From positions 1-5,047 of the forward strand of contig CAJBPC010000404.1 in NCBI GenBank assembly GCA_903957405.1: 5,047 bases of DNA. Reading direction: 5' to 3'. Both the position numbers and the translations under genes were made by a program. The notes under the pieces are model-generated. The model did no database searches. It worked only from the letters and a program-made list of their open reading frames with translations, and was not told the origin of the DNA. This DNA is from an uncultured bacterium (GTDB taxonomy: Bacteria; Bacteroidota; Bacteroidia; Chitinophagales; Chitinophagaceae). How positions within the stretch are numbered: the stretch's first letter is position 1; every line of letters starts with the position of its first letter. This document shows positions 1 to 5,047 of this stretch, piece by piece.

Positions 1-67
1 CGGGAATGTCTGCATCCGCATGGATGTAATCGAGCAGGGAGCGGATGGAATTGTCATCCCGCTCTAT

Positions 68-102
68 AAAACCAAAAAGCCGGATGCGATGGCACCCGGC
101 TT
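68..102 (-). terminator. Intrinsic terminator of the rpmI-rplT transcript
   Basis: Reading the minus strand, an 11-bp stem (AAGCCGGGTGC pairing with GCATCCGGCTT, one G-U pair) closes a CATC tetraloop at positions 77-102. It is followed at once by TTTTTGGTTTT. This GC-rich stem plus U-tract is the classic Rho-independent layout. It begins 28 bases after the rplT stop codon, so it ends the ribosomal-protein transcript. Read on the plus strand, the 3' flank has only a weak T-run, so it probably works mainly in the minus direction. Confidence 0.93.
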
Positions 103-130
103 GTGTTCTGTATCTTTTGAAGATGAGATC

Positions 131-475
131 CTACTTGACCTGAGCGACGAGGCTCTTGAAGGTTTCAGGTTCATTCATGGCCAGATCCGCCATCACTTTA
201 CGGTCGAGGGTGATGCCTTTGATCTTTAGCTTGTTGATGAACTCCGAATAGGTCATTCCCTCTTCCCTTACGGCTGCGTTGATCCGCACGATCCACAGGC
301 TGCGGTAGTCGCGCTTCTTGAGTTTGCGGCCGACATAGCTGTATGTGAGTCCTTTCTCGAGGACGTTTTTCGCAACGGTATATACATTCTTGCGTTTGCC
401 GTAGAATCCCTTGGCTTGTTTGAGTATCCGCTTCCTTCTGGCCCTTGAAGCGACTGCGTTCACTGAACGTGGCAT
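131..475 (-). CDS. rplT: 50S ribosomal protein L20 (bL20)
   Basis: This encodes a 114-residue bL20, the usual length. L20 is an early-assembly protein of the large ribosomal subunit that binds 23S rRNA; in several bacteria it also represses its own mRNA. The N-terminal half is the expected highly basic RNA-binding extension: it starts MPRSVNAVASRARRKR, followed by KGFYGKRKN at residues 22-30. The globular C-terminal half carries the family signatures WIVRINAAVR (about 61-70) and ITLDRKVMADLA (about 88-99). The start is certain from the conserved MPRS. It lies 42 bases downstream of rpmI with no promoter or terminator that I can see between them, so the two are cotranscribed. The TAG stop is followed by a strong terminator. 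The upstream sequence is A/T-rich with no Shine-Dalgarno motif. Confidence 0.98.
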   Translation of the reverse strand: MPRSVNAVASRARRKRILKQAKGFYGKRKNVYTVAKNVLEKGLTYSYVGRKLKKRDYRSLWIVRINAAVREEGMTYSEFINKLKIKGITLDRKVMADLAMNEPETFKSLVAQVK

Positions 476-517
476 GATGAGTAGATTTCTTTGTGAATGA
501 TAAGATTTCCGGAACCC

Positions 518-715
518 TTAGCGCAGGCGCAACAAGCGTCTGACGAAATCGAGGTTTGAGGGATGCACTTGACCAGTTACCCTCAAGGCGCGTTTGCGCT
601 TGTTGGTTTTCTTGGTGAGAAGGTGTCCGCGGGTGGGCTTCCTGAACGTGATCTTGCCGGTGCCGCTGATCTTGAAGGTCTTCTTGGCCCTGGAATGGGT
701 CTTTACCTTTGGCAT
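518..715 (-). CDS. rpmI: 50S ribosomal protein L35 (bL35)
   Basis: This encodes a 65-residue bL35, the normal size, a small basic protein of the large ribosomal subunit. The family signature is intact: MPKVKTHSRAKKTFKISGTGKI at the N-terminus, then RGHLLTKKTNKRKRAL at about residues 29-44, and a C-terminal VRRLL-type tail. The start is set by the conserved MPK(V/M)KT. It is the first gene of an rpmI-rplT pair. In most bacteria, including well-known Bacteroidota, infC (translation initiation factor IF3) lies directly upstream, but here the upstream neighbour is an unrelated M1 peptidase gene across a 199-base spacer with a promoter and hairpins. No Shine-Dalgarno is seen; the start is preceded by an A/T-rich stretch (AAAATCTTTTTTC), as is usual in Bacteroidota. 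Confidence 0.98.
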   Translation of the reverse strand: MPKVKTHSRAKKTFKISGTGKITFRKPTRGHLLTKKTNKRKRALRVTGQVHPSNLDFVRRLLRLR

Positions 716-746
716 GAAAAAAGATTTTCTGTTTACCCTGCTGGTG

Positions 747-764
747 TCCCCGCACAGGCGGAGA
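747..764 (-). promoter_or_regulatory. Stem-loop in the rpmI leader (proximal hairpin)
   Basis: On the minus strand TCTCCGC pairs with GCGGGGA (seven base pairs, one G-U) around a CTGT loop. It lies about 31 bases before the rpmI start codon, inside the predicted 5' untranslated region. The CUGU loop is complementary to an ACAG at 729-732, just before the start codon, so a small pseudoknot is possible, although four bases can match by chance. A role in control of rpmI-rplT translation is inference. Confidence 0.45.
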
Positions 765-788
765 ACTTATGGGACCTTGTGGGCTGAT

Positions 789-814
789 ACCCGATAGGGT
801 TTATCCTAGCGGGT
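789..814 (-). promoter_or_regulatory. Stem-loop at the predicted 5' end of the rpmI-rplT mRNA
   Basis: On the minus strand, ACCCG and CGGGT form the outer stem and TAGG and CCTA the inner stem, separated by one C-U mismatch, around a six-base ATAAAC loop. That gives nine pairs in 26 bases. It starts three bases after the -7 promoter element, so it would sit at or within a few bases of the transcript's 5' end. It could be part of a ribosomal-protein autoregulatory leader or a 5' stabilising hairpin. It lacks a following U-tract, so a terminator is unlikely. I do not recognise a named RNA family. Confidence 0.5.
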
Positions 815-816
815 CG

Positions 817-848
817 CAAATGTACGGCTTTTTCGTCATTTAACGAAA
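817..848 (-). promoter_or_regulatory. Bacteroidota-type promoter for rpmI-rplT
   Basis: The minus strand reads TACATTTG at 824-817, a full match to the Bacteroidota -7 consensus TAnnTTTG. It is preceded by a 20-base spacer and TTTC at 848-845, one mismatch from the -33 element TTTG. Transcription would start near position 813 and leave a leader of about 95 bases. The placement, downstream of the M1-gene hairpin and upstream of rpmI, supports independent transcription of the ribosomal-protein pair. This is pattern matching only; the start site is not known. Confidence 0.6.
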
Positions 849-867
849 TCTTGGTCAAATTCCCGCC

Positions 868-904
868 ATCCCTGCGGCCGGGCGCTTGGCCCACCCGCGG
901 GGAT
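868..904 (-). terminator. Strong hairpin after the M1 peptidase gene, probable transcript end
   Basis: A 37-base imperfect inverted repeat starts ten bases past the M1 stop codon. Two 16-base arms pair at 14 positions (13 Watson-Crick plus one G-U), with two mismatches, around a five-base CAAGC loop. The outer stem is ATCCC/GGGAT, then GCGG/CCGC, then GGGC/GCCC. Its position and stability fit a transcription end or an mRNA 3'-protecting structure. A proper U-tract is missing: the next bases are GGCGGGAATTT. It may therefore be a weak intrinsic terminator, a processing barrier or a dispersed palindromic repeat. Confidence 0.55.
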
Positions 905-914
905 AGCGTAATCC

Positions 915-2897
915 TCATTCTTTTTTCCAGGTGTTGTTGGCAGAGTCATAGTCGGGGAATATCTTGTCGGGATCAACCACCACCCGGGAGATCTCCTCCG
1001 TGGTGTTCACCTTGAACTTCCAGCTGGCCGTATTCTGCCAGATCTCCACGGGGAGATTTTTCCGTTCGATCGTCCCGCCTTTGGTGGTGTATTCGACCAC
1101 CACGGGCATGGCCATTCTGTTCAGGTTCTCGATGGTGATGAGCGCCCCATTGGCGGCATTGCCGTTGACATATTCCACTTTCGTCACGGCCTGGTCGAGT
1201 CGGTGGTTTTCGAGGAACATCCCTTTCCAGAACCAGCCAAGGTCTTCTCCGAGGCTGTTCTCCATGCTATGGAAGAAATCCCATGGCGTGGGGTGCCTGT
1301 ATGCCCAGTCGCGGATGTATTTTTTAAAGGCGTAGTCAAACCTATCCTTTCCTACGATATGGCTCCTGAGCAATTCCAGTGCATAGCCGGGCTTGAGGTA
1401 GAGTGCCATGCCGATGTTCTGCTCTTTGAGTCCGTCGGGGGTCTTGAGTACCGTTTCTGACTGTTCACCGAACATGAACTTCGAGATCATATGACCGTCC
1501 AACGGTGGTTGGTCATACTCTCCCTTATTGAATTCCGCTGAAGCGATGCCGTTGATGAAGGTGTTAAAGCCTTCGTCCATCCATCCGTATTTTCTTTCAT
1601 TGCTTCCGACGATCATCGGAAACCAGGTATGTCCGAACTCATGGTCGGTCACTCCCCAAAGCGAGCCGCCGCGTGCGTTGCTGCCGCAGAAGACGATCCC
1701 GGGATATTCCATGCCACCGACATTGCTGGCGACATTCACCGCGCAGGGATATGGGTATTCGAACCATTTTGAATTGATCTCGATGCTCGCCTTGGTATAC
1801 TCCGTGCTGCGGCCCCAGGCTTCGCGCGAGGCGACATTGGCGGGATAGGCGGACTGCGCCATAGCCTTCTTGCCACTGGGCAGGTTGATGCGGGCGGCAT
1901 CCCAGACGAATGATTTTGAAGACGCCCATGCGAAATCCCTGGAATTCCCGATCCTGTACTTCCACGTGAGCGTCGGTTTCGCCGGCCTGGAGGCGGGGTC
2001 GGCCACTTCTTCCTTCGAGCGGATGGCCACGGTGGCATCACTCTGCTGTGCGGATCTGAAACGCTTCAACTGCTCCGGAGTAAGGACTTCCGAAGGGTTC
2101 AGCAATTCCCCTGAAGCCACTACGATATGGGATGCCGGGGCCGTGATGGCCACGTCGAAATCACCGTACTCGAGGTAGAATTCTCCGGGTCCGAGATAAG
2201 GCATGGTGTTCCATCCCTGGATATCGTCGAACACGCATACCCGGGGATACCACTGCGCAATGGCATAGATATTTCCTCCGGGAGTCTTCAAAACACCGGT
2301 CCGGTCTGCGCCGTAGTCGGGCACGACATATTCATAATCGAGTTTGATGCGGATGACATCGCCCTTGGCTTTCATGGGCTTGTCGAGCCGCACCTGCATG
2401 CGGGTGTCGGTGATGACCGGCTCGTTGGCCGTTTCGACCGCCTTTCCGTCGGCCTTGGCGACCACTTTCACATTGGTGATCTTATAGCCGCCCATGAACG
2501 GGTTCTTGCTGTCGCCATAACGGCTGCGCCCGGTCGCCGGGGTGCGCGCAAAGCCGCGGGATTCGGGGTTGAAGAGATTCTGGTCGAGCTGGAACCAAAT
2601 ATGCTGCAATGCATGCGGACTGTTGTTCGTATAAGTCAGCACCAGCGAGCCCTTCACGGTGTTGGTGTTGTCGTCCAGGCTTGCGGATATCTGATAGTCT
2701 GCCCGGTTCTGCCAATAGAGCGGCCCGGGTTCTCCGTTGCCGGCGCGGTATTCGTTGCCGGATTGCGGATAAAAAAGCGGACTGAAAAGTGCATTAGGAT
2801 CGTAAGTTGATTTCGGACGCTCCGTCGTGGGCTGAGCGTCTGCGCTTGACAATGCAAGAATCGCCAGTGTGGCTGCCAGCAGCAGTCTTTTGTGCAT
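915..2897 (-). CDS. Secreted M1-family zinc metallopeptidase (aminopeptidase-like)
   Basis: This 660-residue protein carries the M1 (gluzincin) zinc site: HEFGH at residues 419-423, with the third zinc ligand E442 in WMDEG exactly 18 residues after the second histidine. A substrate-binding GxMEN-like motif is present as GGMEY (394-398). The helical segment ALYLKPGYALELL (about 498-510) matches the region holding the family's catalytic tyrosine, probably Y500. Residues 1 to about 21 form a signal peptide (basic start, Leu/Ala core, ADA before Q22), so it acts in the periplasm or outside the cell. Layout: an N-terminal beta-rich domain (about 60-310), the catalytic domain (about 315-565) and a C-terminal beta-sandwich-like part ending in a DSANNTW segment; the large C-terminal helical domain of PepN-type enzymes is absent. 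No T9SS sorting domain is evident. It probably trims peptides, but the substrate is unknown. It is the last gene of the run, 34 bases after the TPR gene. The start is chosen for its signal peptide. Confidence 0.95.
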   Translation of the reverse strand: MHKRLLLAATLAILALSSADAQPTTERPKSTYDPNALFSPLFYPQSGNEYRAGNGEPGPLYWQNRADYQISASLDDNTNTVKGSLVLTYTNNSPHALQHIWFQLDQNLFNPESRGFARTPATGRSRYGDSKNPFMGGYKITNVKVVAKADGKAVETANEPVITDTRMQVRLDKPMKAKGDVIRIKLDYEYVVPDYGADRTGVLKTPGGNIYAIAQWYPRVCVFDDIQGWNTMPYLGPGEFYLEYGDFDVAITAPASHIVVASGELLNPSEVLTPEQLKRFRSAQQSDATVAIRSKEEVADPASRPAKPTLTWKYRIGNSRDFAWASSKSFVWDAARINLPSGKKAMAQSAYPANVASREAWGRSTEYTKASIEINSKWFEYPYPCAVNVASNVGGMEYPGIVFCGSNARGGSLWGVTDHEFGHTWFPMIVGSNERKYGWMDEGFNTFINGIASAEFNKGEYDQPPLDGHMISKFMFGEQSETVLKTPDGLKEQNIGMALYLKPGYALELLRSHIVGKDRFDYAFKKYIRDWAYRHPTPWDFFHSMENSLGEDLGWFWKGMFLENHRLDQAVTKVEYVNGNAANGALITIENLNRMAMPVVVEYTTKGGTIERKNLPVEIWQNTASWKFKVNTTEEISRVVVDPDKIFPDYDSANNTWKKE

Positions 2898-2931
2898 ATG
2901 ATGGGATTGTATGATGATGAAAACGTTTAGA

Positions 2932-3708
2932 TCACAGCAATGATTGAAGCAGTTTCTTTCCCTCTTCCTTCAGTCCGGCATCATCCTGCGTCTTGGGCGG
3001 TAGCCTGACCATTCTCTGCAATAATTCAATAGACTTGTCGCTTTGCCCGCTGTCTTTATAAGCCAATGCGAGGGCAAGATAATTCGCCACGAATGAAGGA
3101 GCAAGTCGCCTGACCTTCTCGAAGTTTTCGATGGCTTCCGCGAGCGAGGCCGGAGGCATACCACCCAGTGCGACCCGAAGGGCGGCCTTCTCCGCAAAAC
3201 CCAGTCCGCTCACTTCATGATGCCATTTCCCGACCGTGTACAGGGCCTTTACATGGTCTGGATCGGCCATCAGGGACGCATCGGAATAGGTCTTGATGCC
3301 GCGCACATACTGTATCTTCTCCTTCACGGTGCCCACCATTGCCAGTCGACTCAAGGCGAGTGCCATGACGTAATTCGCATTCGCATCGACGGAATCCTGA
3401 CGCAGGGCCGCCTCGGCGTGGGTGCGGGCGGTGTTGAAGTATTCCGATCGCTTCTTTTTATCCGTCAGCCGGTGACCGACAACACTGTACATCTCACTGC
3501 ATTTCGTCCGTACACGAAGGTCGTTAGGGGAAAGCTTGACGGCTTCCTCGTATTTCACGAGTGCCTCCCCGTCTTTCATGGCCTTCTCGAGTTCTTCGCC
3601 TTCCCTGACCAGATAGCCGACCTCCTGTGCATGGACGCTACCCAACGCGGATATCAGGATGAATGACAGGAAGACCCTTAGCAAACGATGACGTTCAAAC
3701 ATGGACAT
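2932..3708 (-). CDS. Exported helical-repeat (TPR) protein, RMDN-like
   Basis: This 258-residue product has a signal peptide (basic MFERHRLLR, hydrophobic core to about residue 22, then VHA before Q28) and is otherwise built of TPR-like helical hairpins, at about residues 36-60, 87-120, 136-166, 186-204 and 208-236. The pattern from about 136 to the C-terminus (A-L-ADPDHVKALYTVGKWHHEV at 148-166, GGMPPASLAEAIENFEKV at 182-199, then LAPSF) closely recalls the helical-repeat domain of eukaryotic RMDN (regulator of microtubule dynamics) proteins, as I remember it. Such repeats mediate protein binding; no catalytic site is seen. It is likely periplasmic. A start at 3789 would give 27 more residues overlapping the end of folB and would bury the signal peptide, so the start at 3708 (or 3702, two codons later) is preferred. 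It begins 16 bases after folB and ends 34 bases before the M1 peptidase gene. Partner and function are unknown. Confidence 0.85.
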   Translation of the reverse strand: MSMFERHRLLRVFLSFILISALGSVHAQEVGYLVREGEELEKAMKDGEALVKYEEAVKLSPNDLRVRTKCSEMYSVVGHRLTDKKKRSEYFNTARTHAEAALRQDSVDANANYVMALALSRLAMVGTVKEKIQYVRGIKTYSDASLMADPDHVKALYTVGKWHHEVSGLGFAEKAALRVALGGMPPASLAEAIENFEKVRRLAPSFVANYLALALAYKDSGQSDKSIELLQRMVRLPPKTQDDAGLKEEGKKLLQSLL

Positions 3709-3724
3709 TTGATCTTTTATTCTT

Positions 3725-4120
3725 TCACATTCTAGGCGCGGGCAAGATATCTGCGACAGGACCATCACATCGCTTCTCATACCGCACACCCACTCTTCCC
3801 CCGAAGTTAGTGATCGGCGCGGCTGCTTTCTCTATGGAAATGTTAATTCCCGTCACCCGGGGGTATTCCTCCCCTATCCTGTCAGCGATCTTCATGGCGA
3901 CCGTCTCCAGAAGCTGTTCCGGTTCTGCCATCCCTTCCCGTACGATCTGCAGGAGCCTGGAATAGTCTATCGTTTGTTCCAGCGTGACGACCATTCGACC
4001 CGCCGGCAACATCACTTCGACATCCACAATGAACTCCTGCCCTATCGCCCGCTCCTCGGGAAACACGCCATGAAAAGCGGTGCATCTGAAATCCCCGATA
4101 TGGATCCTGAACATATTCAT
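3725..4120 (-). CDS. folB: Dihydroneopterin aldolase
   Basis: This 131-residue protein matches FolB, the cytosolic enzyme that cleaves 7,8-dihydroneopterin to 6-hydroxymethyl-7,8-dihydropterin and glycolaldehyde in folate synthesis. Family landmarks are all present: FHGVFPEER (16-24) with the conserved glutamate, IDYSRL (51-56) with the active-site tyrosine Y53, QLLETVA (69-75) with pterin-binding E72, and IEKAAAPI (96-103) with the catalytic lysine K98. Length is typical (about 120), with a short extra C-terminal tail from about residue 117. The start codon overlaps the stop of the upstream lipoprotein gene as ATGA, suggesting translational coupling; a second ATG two codons later is the alternative. 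No other folate gene is in the window, so its neighbours do not explain it by pathway. FolX-type epimerase/aldolase is the main alternative and is less likely in this phylum. Confidence 0.93.
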   Translation of the reverse strand: MNMFRIHIGDFRCTAFHGVFPEERAIGQEFIVDVEVMLPAGRMVVTLEQTIDYSRLLQIVREGMAEPEQLLETVAMKIADRIGEEYPRVTGINISIEKAAAPITNFGGRVGVRYEKRCDGPVADILPAPRM

Positions 4121-4866
4121 TCTCTTTTATACCCTTTTCGTTTCAACCATCCGGTCATGAAATCCCCGTCGGGCAATGCCATCTCGTCCGGCACTAGCGG
4201 TGACATATACCTGAAATTTGCGCATACCGAATCCTTCATGCTGAAGAGGAGGATATCGGGGCTCCATTCGCCCGTGCTTTCGTTGATGTTCATCATTCCG
4301 AGCACGAAGACATCCTCACTGAGCCAGTCGGCCGTCTCCACAACCTGTGCCGATCCGTTGTAAAGGACCTGCCGCCGGAGGCCGGTGCGCAGATCGATCA
4401 GTGATACCTGTTGCTCGGGGCCGCCACCCTCCATGACGGGCGGCTGTCCCTTCGTGAGGTTGACGATGTGGTTGTAGCTCCAGATGTCCAGCGCAAGGCT
4501 GCTGTCAGGGGAGTATGCGAGGATCGGGCCGAAGGATCCTGACTCCAAGGCGTCCGCCCTGTCGATCGTTTCGAAGGAGTCGATGTGCAGATTGACGCCT
4601 GAAGCCCGGAAACGACCGATCTGGAAGCCCGTATCCGCAATCCCGTAGTATCCGATCCAGGACCTCAGGTTCGGTGCATCGGAGGCGCCCAGGGCTAGGG
4701 TGTCATCTTCGTGATAGCGGAGCGGCGACCAGGCATCCGGCTCCAAGTCCGACGCTTCGCTGCCGCCTTGCCGTCCGCAGGAGACCGAGATGGCCAGTAC
4801 GATGAGCAGACAATAGGCCTGCCGTGCGGATCGGATATTCCCCTTCCTTGATTTGGTATTGATCAT
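4117..4866 (-). CDS. Putative lipoprotein of unknown function
   Basis: I do not recognise this 249-residue protein. It has a basic N-terminus (residues 1-15), a hydrophobic stretch (about 18-28, YCLLIVLAISV) and a cysteine at residue 30 preceded by VS, which looks like a lipoprotein signal peptide. The lipobox is not ideal because position -3 is serine rather than leucine. No Lys/Asp/Glu-rich surface-export signal follows the cysteine. The mature part is acidic and predicted beta-rich, with stretches that resemble blades of a beta-propeller: ILAYSPDSSLALDIWS (115-130), VSLIDLRTGLRRQVLY (154-169) and DWLSEDVFVLGMM (180-192). This suggests an envelope-anchored binding or structural protein, as inference only. 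The start overlaps the stop of the SpmB-like gene (ATGA) and its own stop overlaps the folB start (ATGA), which makes it firmly part of the operon. Confidence 0.8.
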   Translation of the reverse strand: MINTKSRKGNIRSARQAYCLLIVLAISVSCGRQGGSEASDLEPDAWSPLRYHEDDTLALGASDAPNLRSWIGYYGIADTGFQIGRFRASGVNLHIDSFETIDRADALESGSFGPILAYSPDSSLALDIWSYNHIVNLTKGQPPVMEGGGPEQQVSLIDLRTGLRRQVLYNGSAQVVETADWLSEDVFVLGMMNINESTGEWSPDILLFSMKDSVCANFRYMSPLVPDEMALPDGDFMTGWLKRKGYKRE

Positions 4867-5047
4867 GTGGTCAGTGTTGATCCGAAAAACAGGTATGCGA
4901 TACCGATGGCGGTGATGATCCCCACCAAGTCGGCGAGCAGCATCGAAGGTATGGAGTATCGGGTATTCTTGATCGAAACGGAACCAAAATAGACCGCCAC
5001 GACGTAAAAAGTCGTGTCGCTGGACCCCTGGAATATGGCGGACAGCC
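4863..5047 (-). CDS. SpmB-like nucleoside-recognition (Gate) membrane protein, C-terminal end only
   Basis: Only the last 60 residues are in the window; the rest lies beyond position 5047 and the reading frame is open to the edge. The visible part contains QGSSDTTFYVVAVYFGSV, then IKNTRYSIPSMLLADLVG, and ends in a hydrophobic segment (IITAIGIAYLFFG). The (S/T)DTTFYV..VY(F/Y)G(S/A)V..K.TR......LLAD pattern is the hallmark of the C-terminus of SpmB (spore maturation protein B) and related Gate-domain inner-membrane proteins. Bacteroidota do not sporulate and often carry a fused SpmA-SpmB version of unknown transport role; whether this one is fused cannot be seen. The TGA stop overlaps the next gene's start as ATGA. 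Confidence 0.85.
   Translation of the reverse strand, partial: LSAIFQGSSDTTFYVVAVYFGSVSIKNTRYSIPSMLLADLVGIITAIGIAYLFFGSTLTT

Noticed and set aside
1..57. A minus-strand frame open to the left edge with ATG codons at 57, 21 and 15, possibly the start of the next gene after rplT.
   Set aside because: Only 19 codons are visible and they match nothing I know; too short to support a gene call.
20..229. A plus-strand open frame with a natural-looking beginning (MDVIEQGADG).
   Set aside because: It runs through the rplT terminator hairpin and then antisense into rplT itself, so it cannot be a normal gene over that length. A plus-strand gene end in the first 67 bases cannot be excluded, but nothing supports it.
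198..755. A 185-residue minus-strand reading frame running across rpmI, the spacer and rplT.
   Set aside because: It is out of frame with both certain ribosomal-protein genes and its low-complexity Arg/Gln/His-rich translation looks like frame shadow of basic proteins.
733..918. A 61-residue minus-strand frame in the spacer between the M1 gene and rpmI.
   Set aside because: It covers the hairpin, the promoter and the leader stem-loops, overlaps the M1 stop, and its Arg/Pro-rich translation has no protein-like character; the RNA/DNA elements explain the region better.
2127..2810. A 227-residue plus-strand open frame opposite the M1 peptidase gene.
   Set aside because: It lies fully antisense to a gene with intact motifs, and reads as a GC-driven shadow with no recognisable domain.
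3217..3666. A 149-residue plus-strand frame opposite the TPR gene.
   Set aside because: Antisense shadow of a gene with a signal peptide and consistent helical repeats; no domain recognised.
3709..3789. A 27-residue upstream extension of the TPR protein.
   Set aside because: It would overlap the 3' end of folB and place a clear signal peptide internally; the starts at 3708 or 3702 fit better.

Overview
The window looks like ordinary chromosomal sequence from a member of the Bacteroidota (Flavobacteriales/Cytophagales-like, with fairly high GC for the group). Evidence: a TAnnTTTG-type promoter, A/T-rich translation starts with no Shine-Dalgarno sequence, L20 and L35 proteins of familiar Bacteroidota type, a secreted M1 metallopeptidase with an NN-W ending, and an SpmB-like membrane protein. 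The phylum is inferred; there is no rRNA or marker placement here. All recognisable genes lie on the minus strand, so transcription runs from high to low coordinates.

Right part (5047 down to about 868): a compact five-gene run, probably one operon. In transcription order it holds the C-terminal end of a SpmB/nucleoside-recognition membrane protein (4863-5047, cut by the window edge), an unrecognised putative lipoprotein (4117-4866), dihydroneopterin aldolase folB (3725-4120), an exported TPR-type helical-repeat protein resembling the eukaryotic RMDN family (2932-3708), and a secreted M1 zinc metallopeptidase (915-2897). The first two junctions are ATGA stop/start overlaps and the next two gaps are 16 and 34 bases. 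The run ends at a strong 37-base hairpin ten bases past the M1 stop codon. Apart from FolB (cytosolic folate synthesis), the products look envelope-associated; they do not form an obvious single pathway.

Middle (716-914): a 199-base spacer holding that hairpin, a good Bacteroidota-type promoter (817-848) and a leader of about 95 bases with two clear stem-loops.

Left part (131-715): rpmI (L35) and rplT (L20), closed by a textbook intrinsic terminator at 68-102. infC, the usual upstream partner of this pair, is not next to it; the pair appears to have its own promoter and structured leader. Positions 1-67 hold no gene I can support. No mobile element, CRISPR array, tRNA, rRNA or defence system is visible. 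I see no clearly new system; the best leads are the rpmI-rplT leader, the RMDN-like protein and the orphan lipoprotein.
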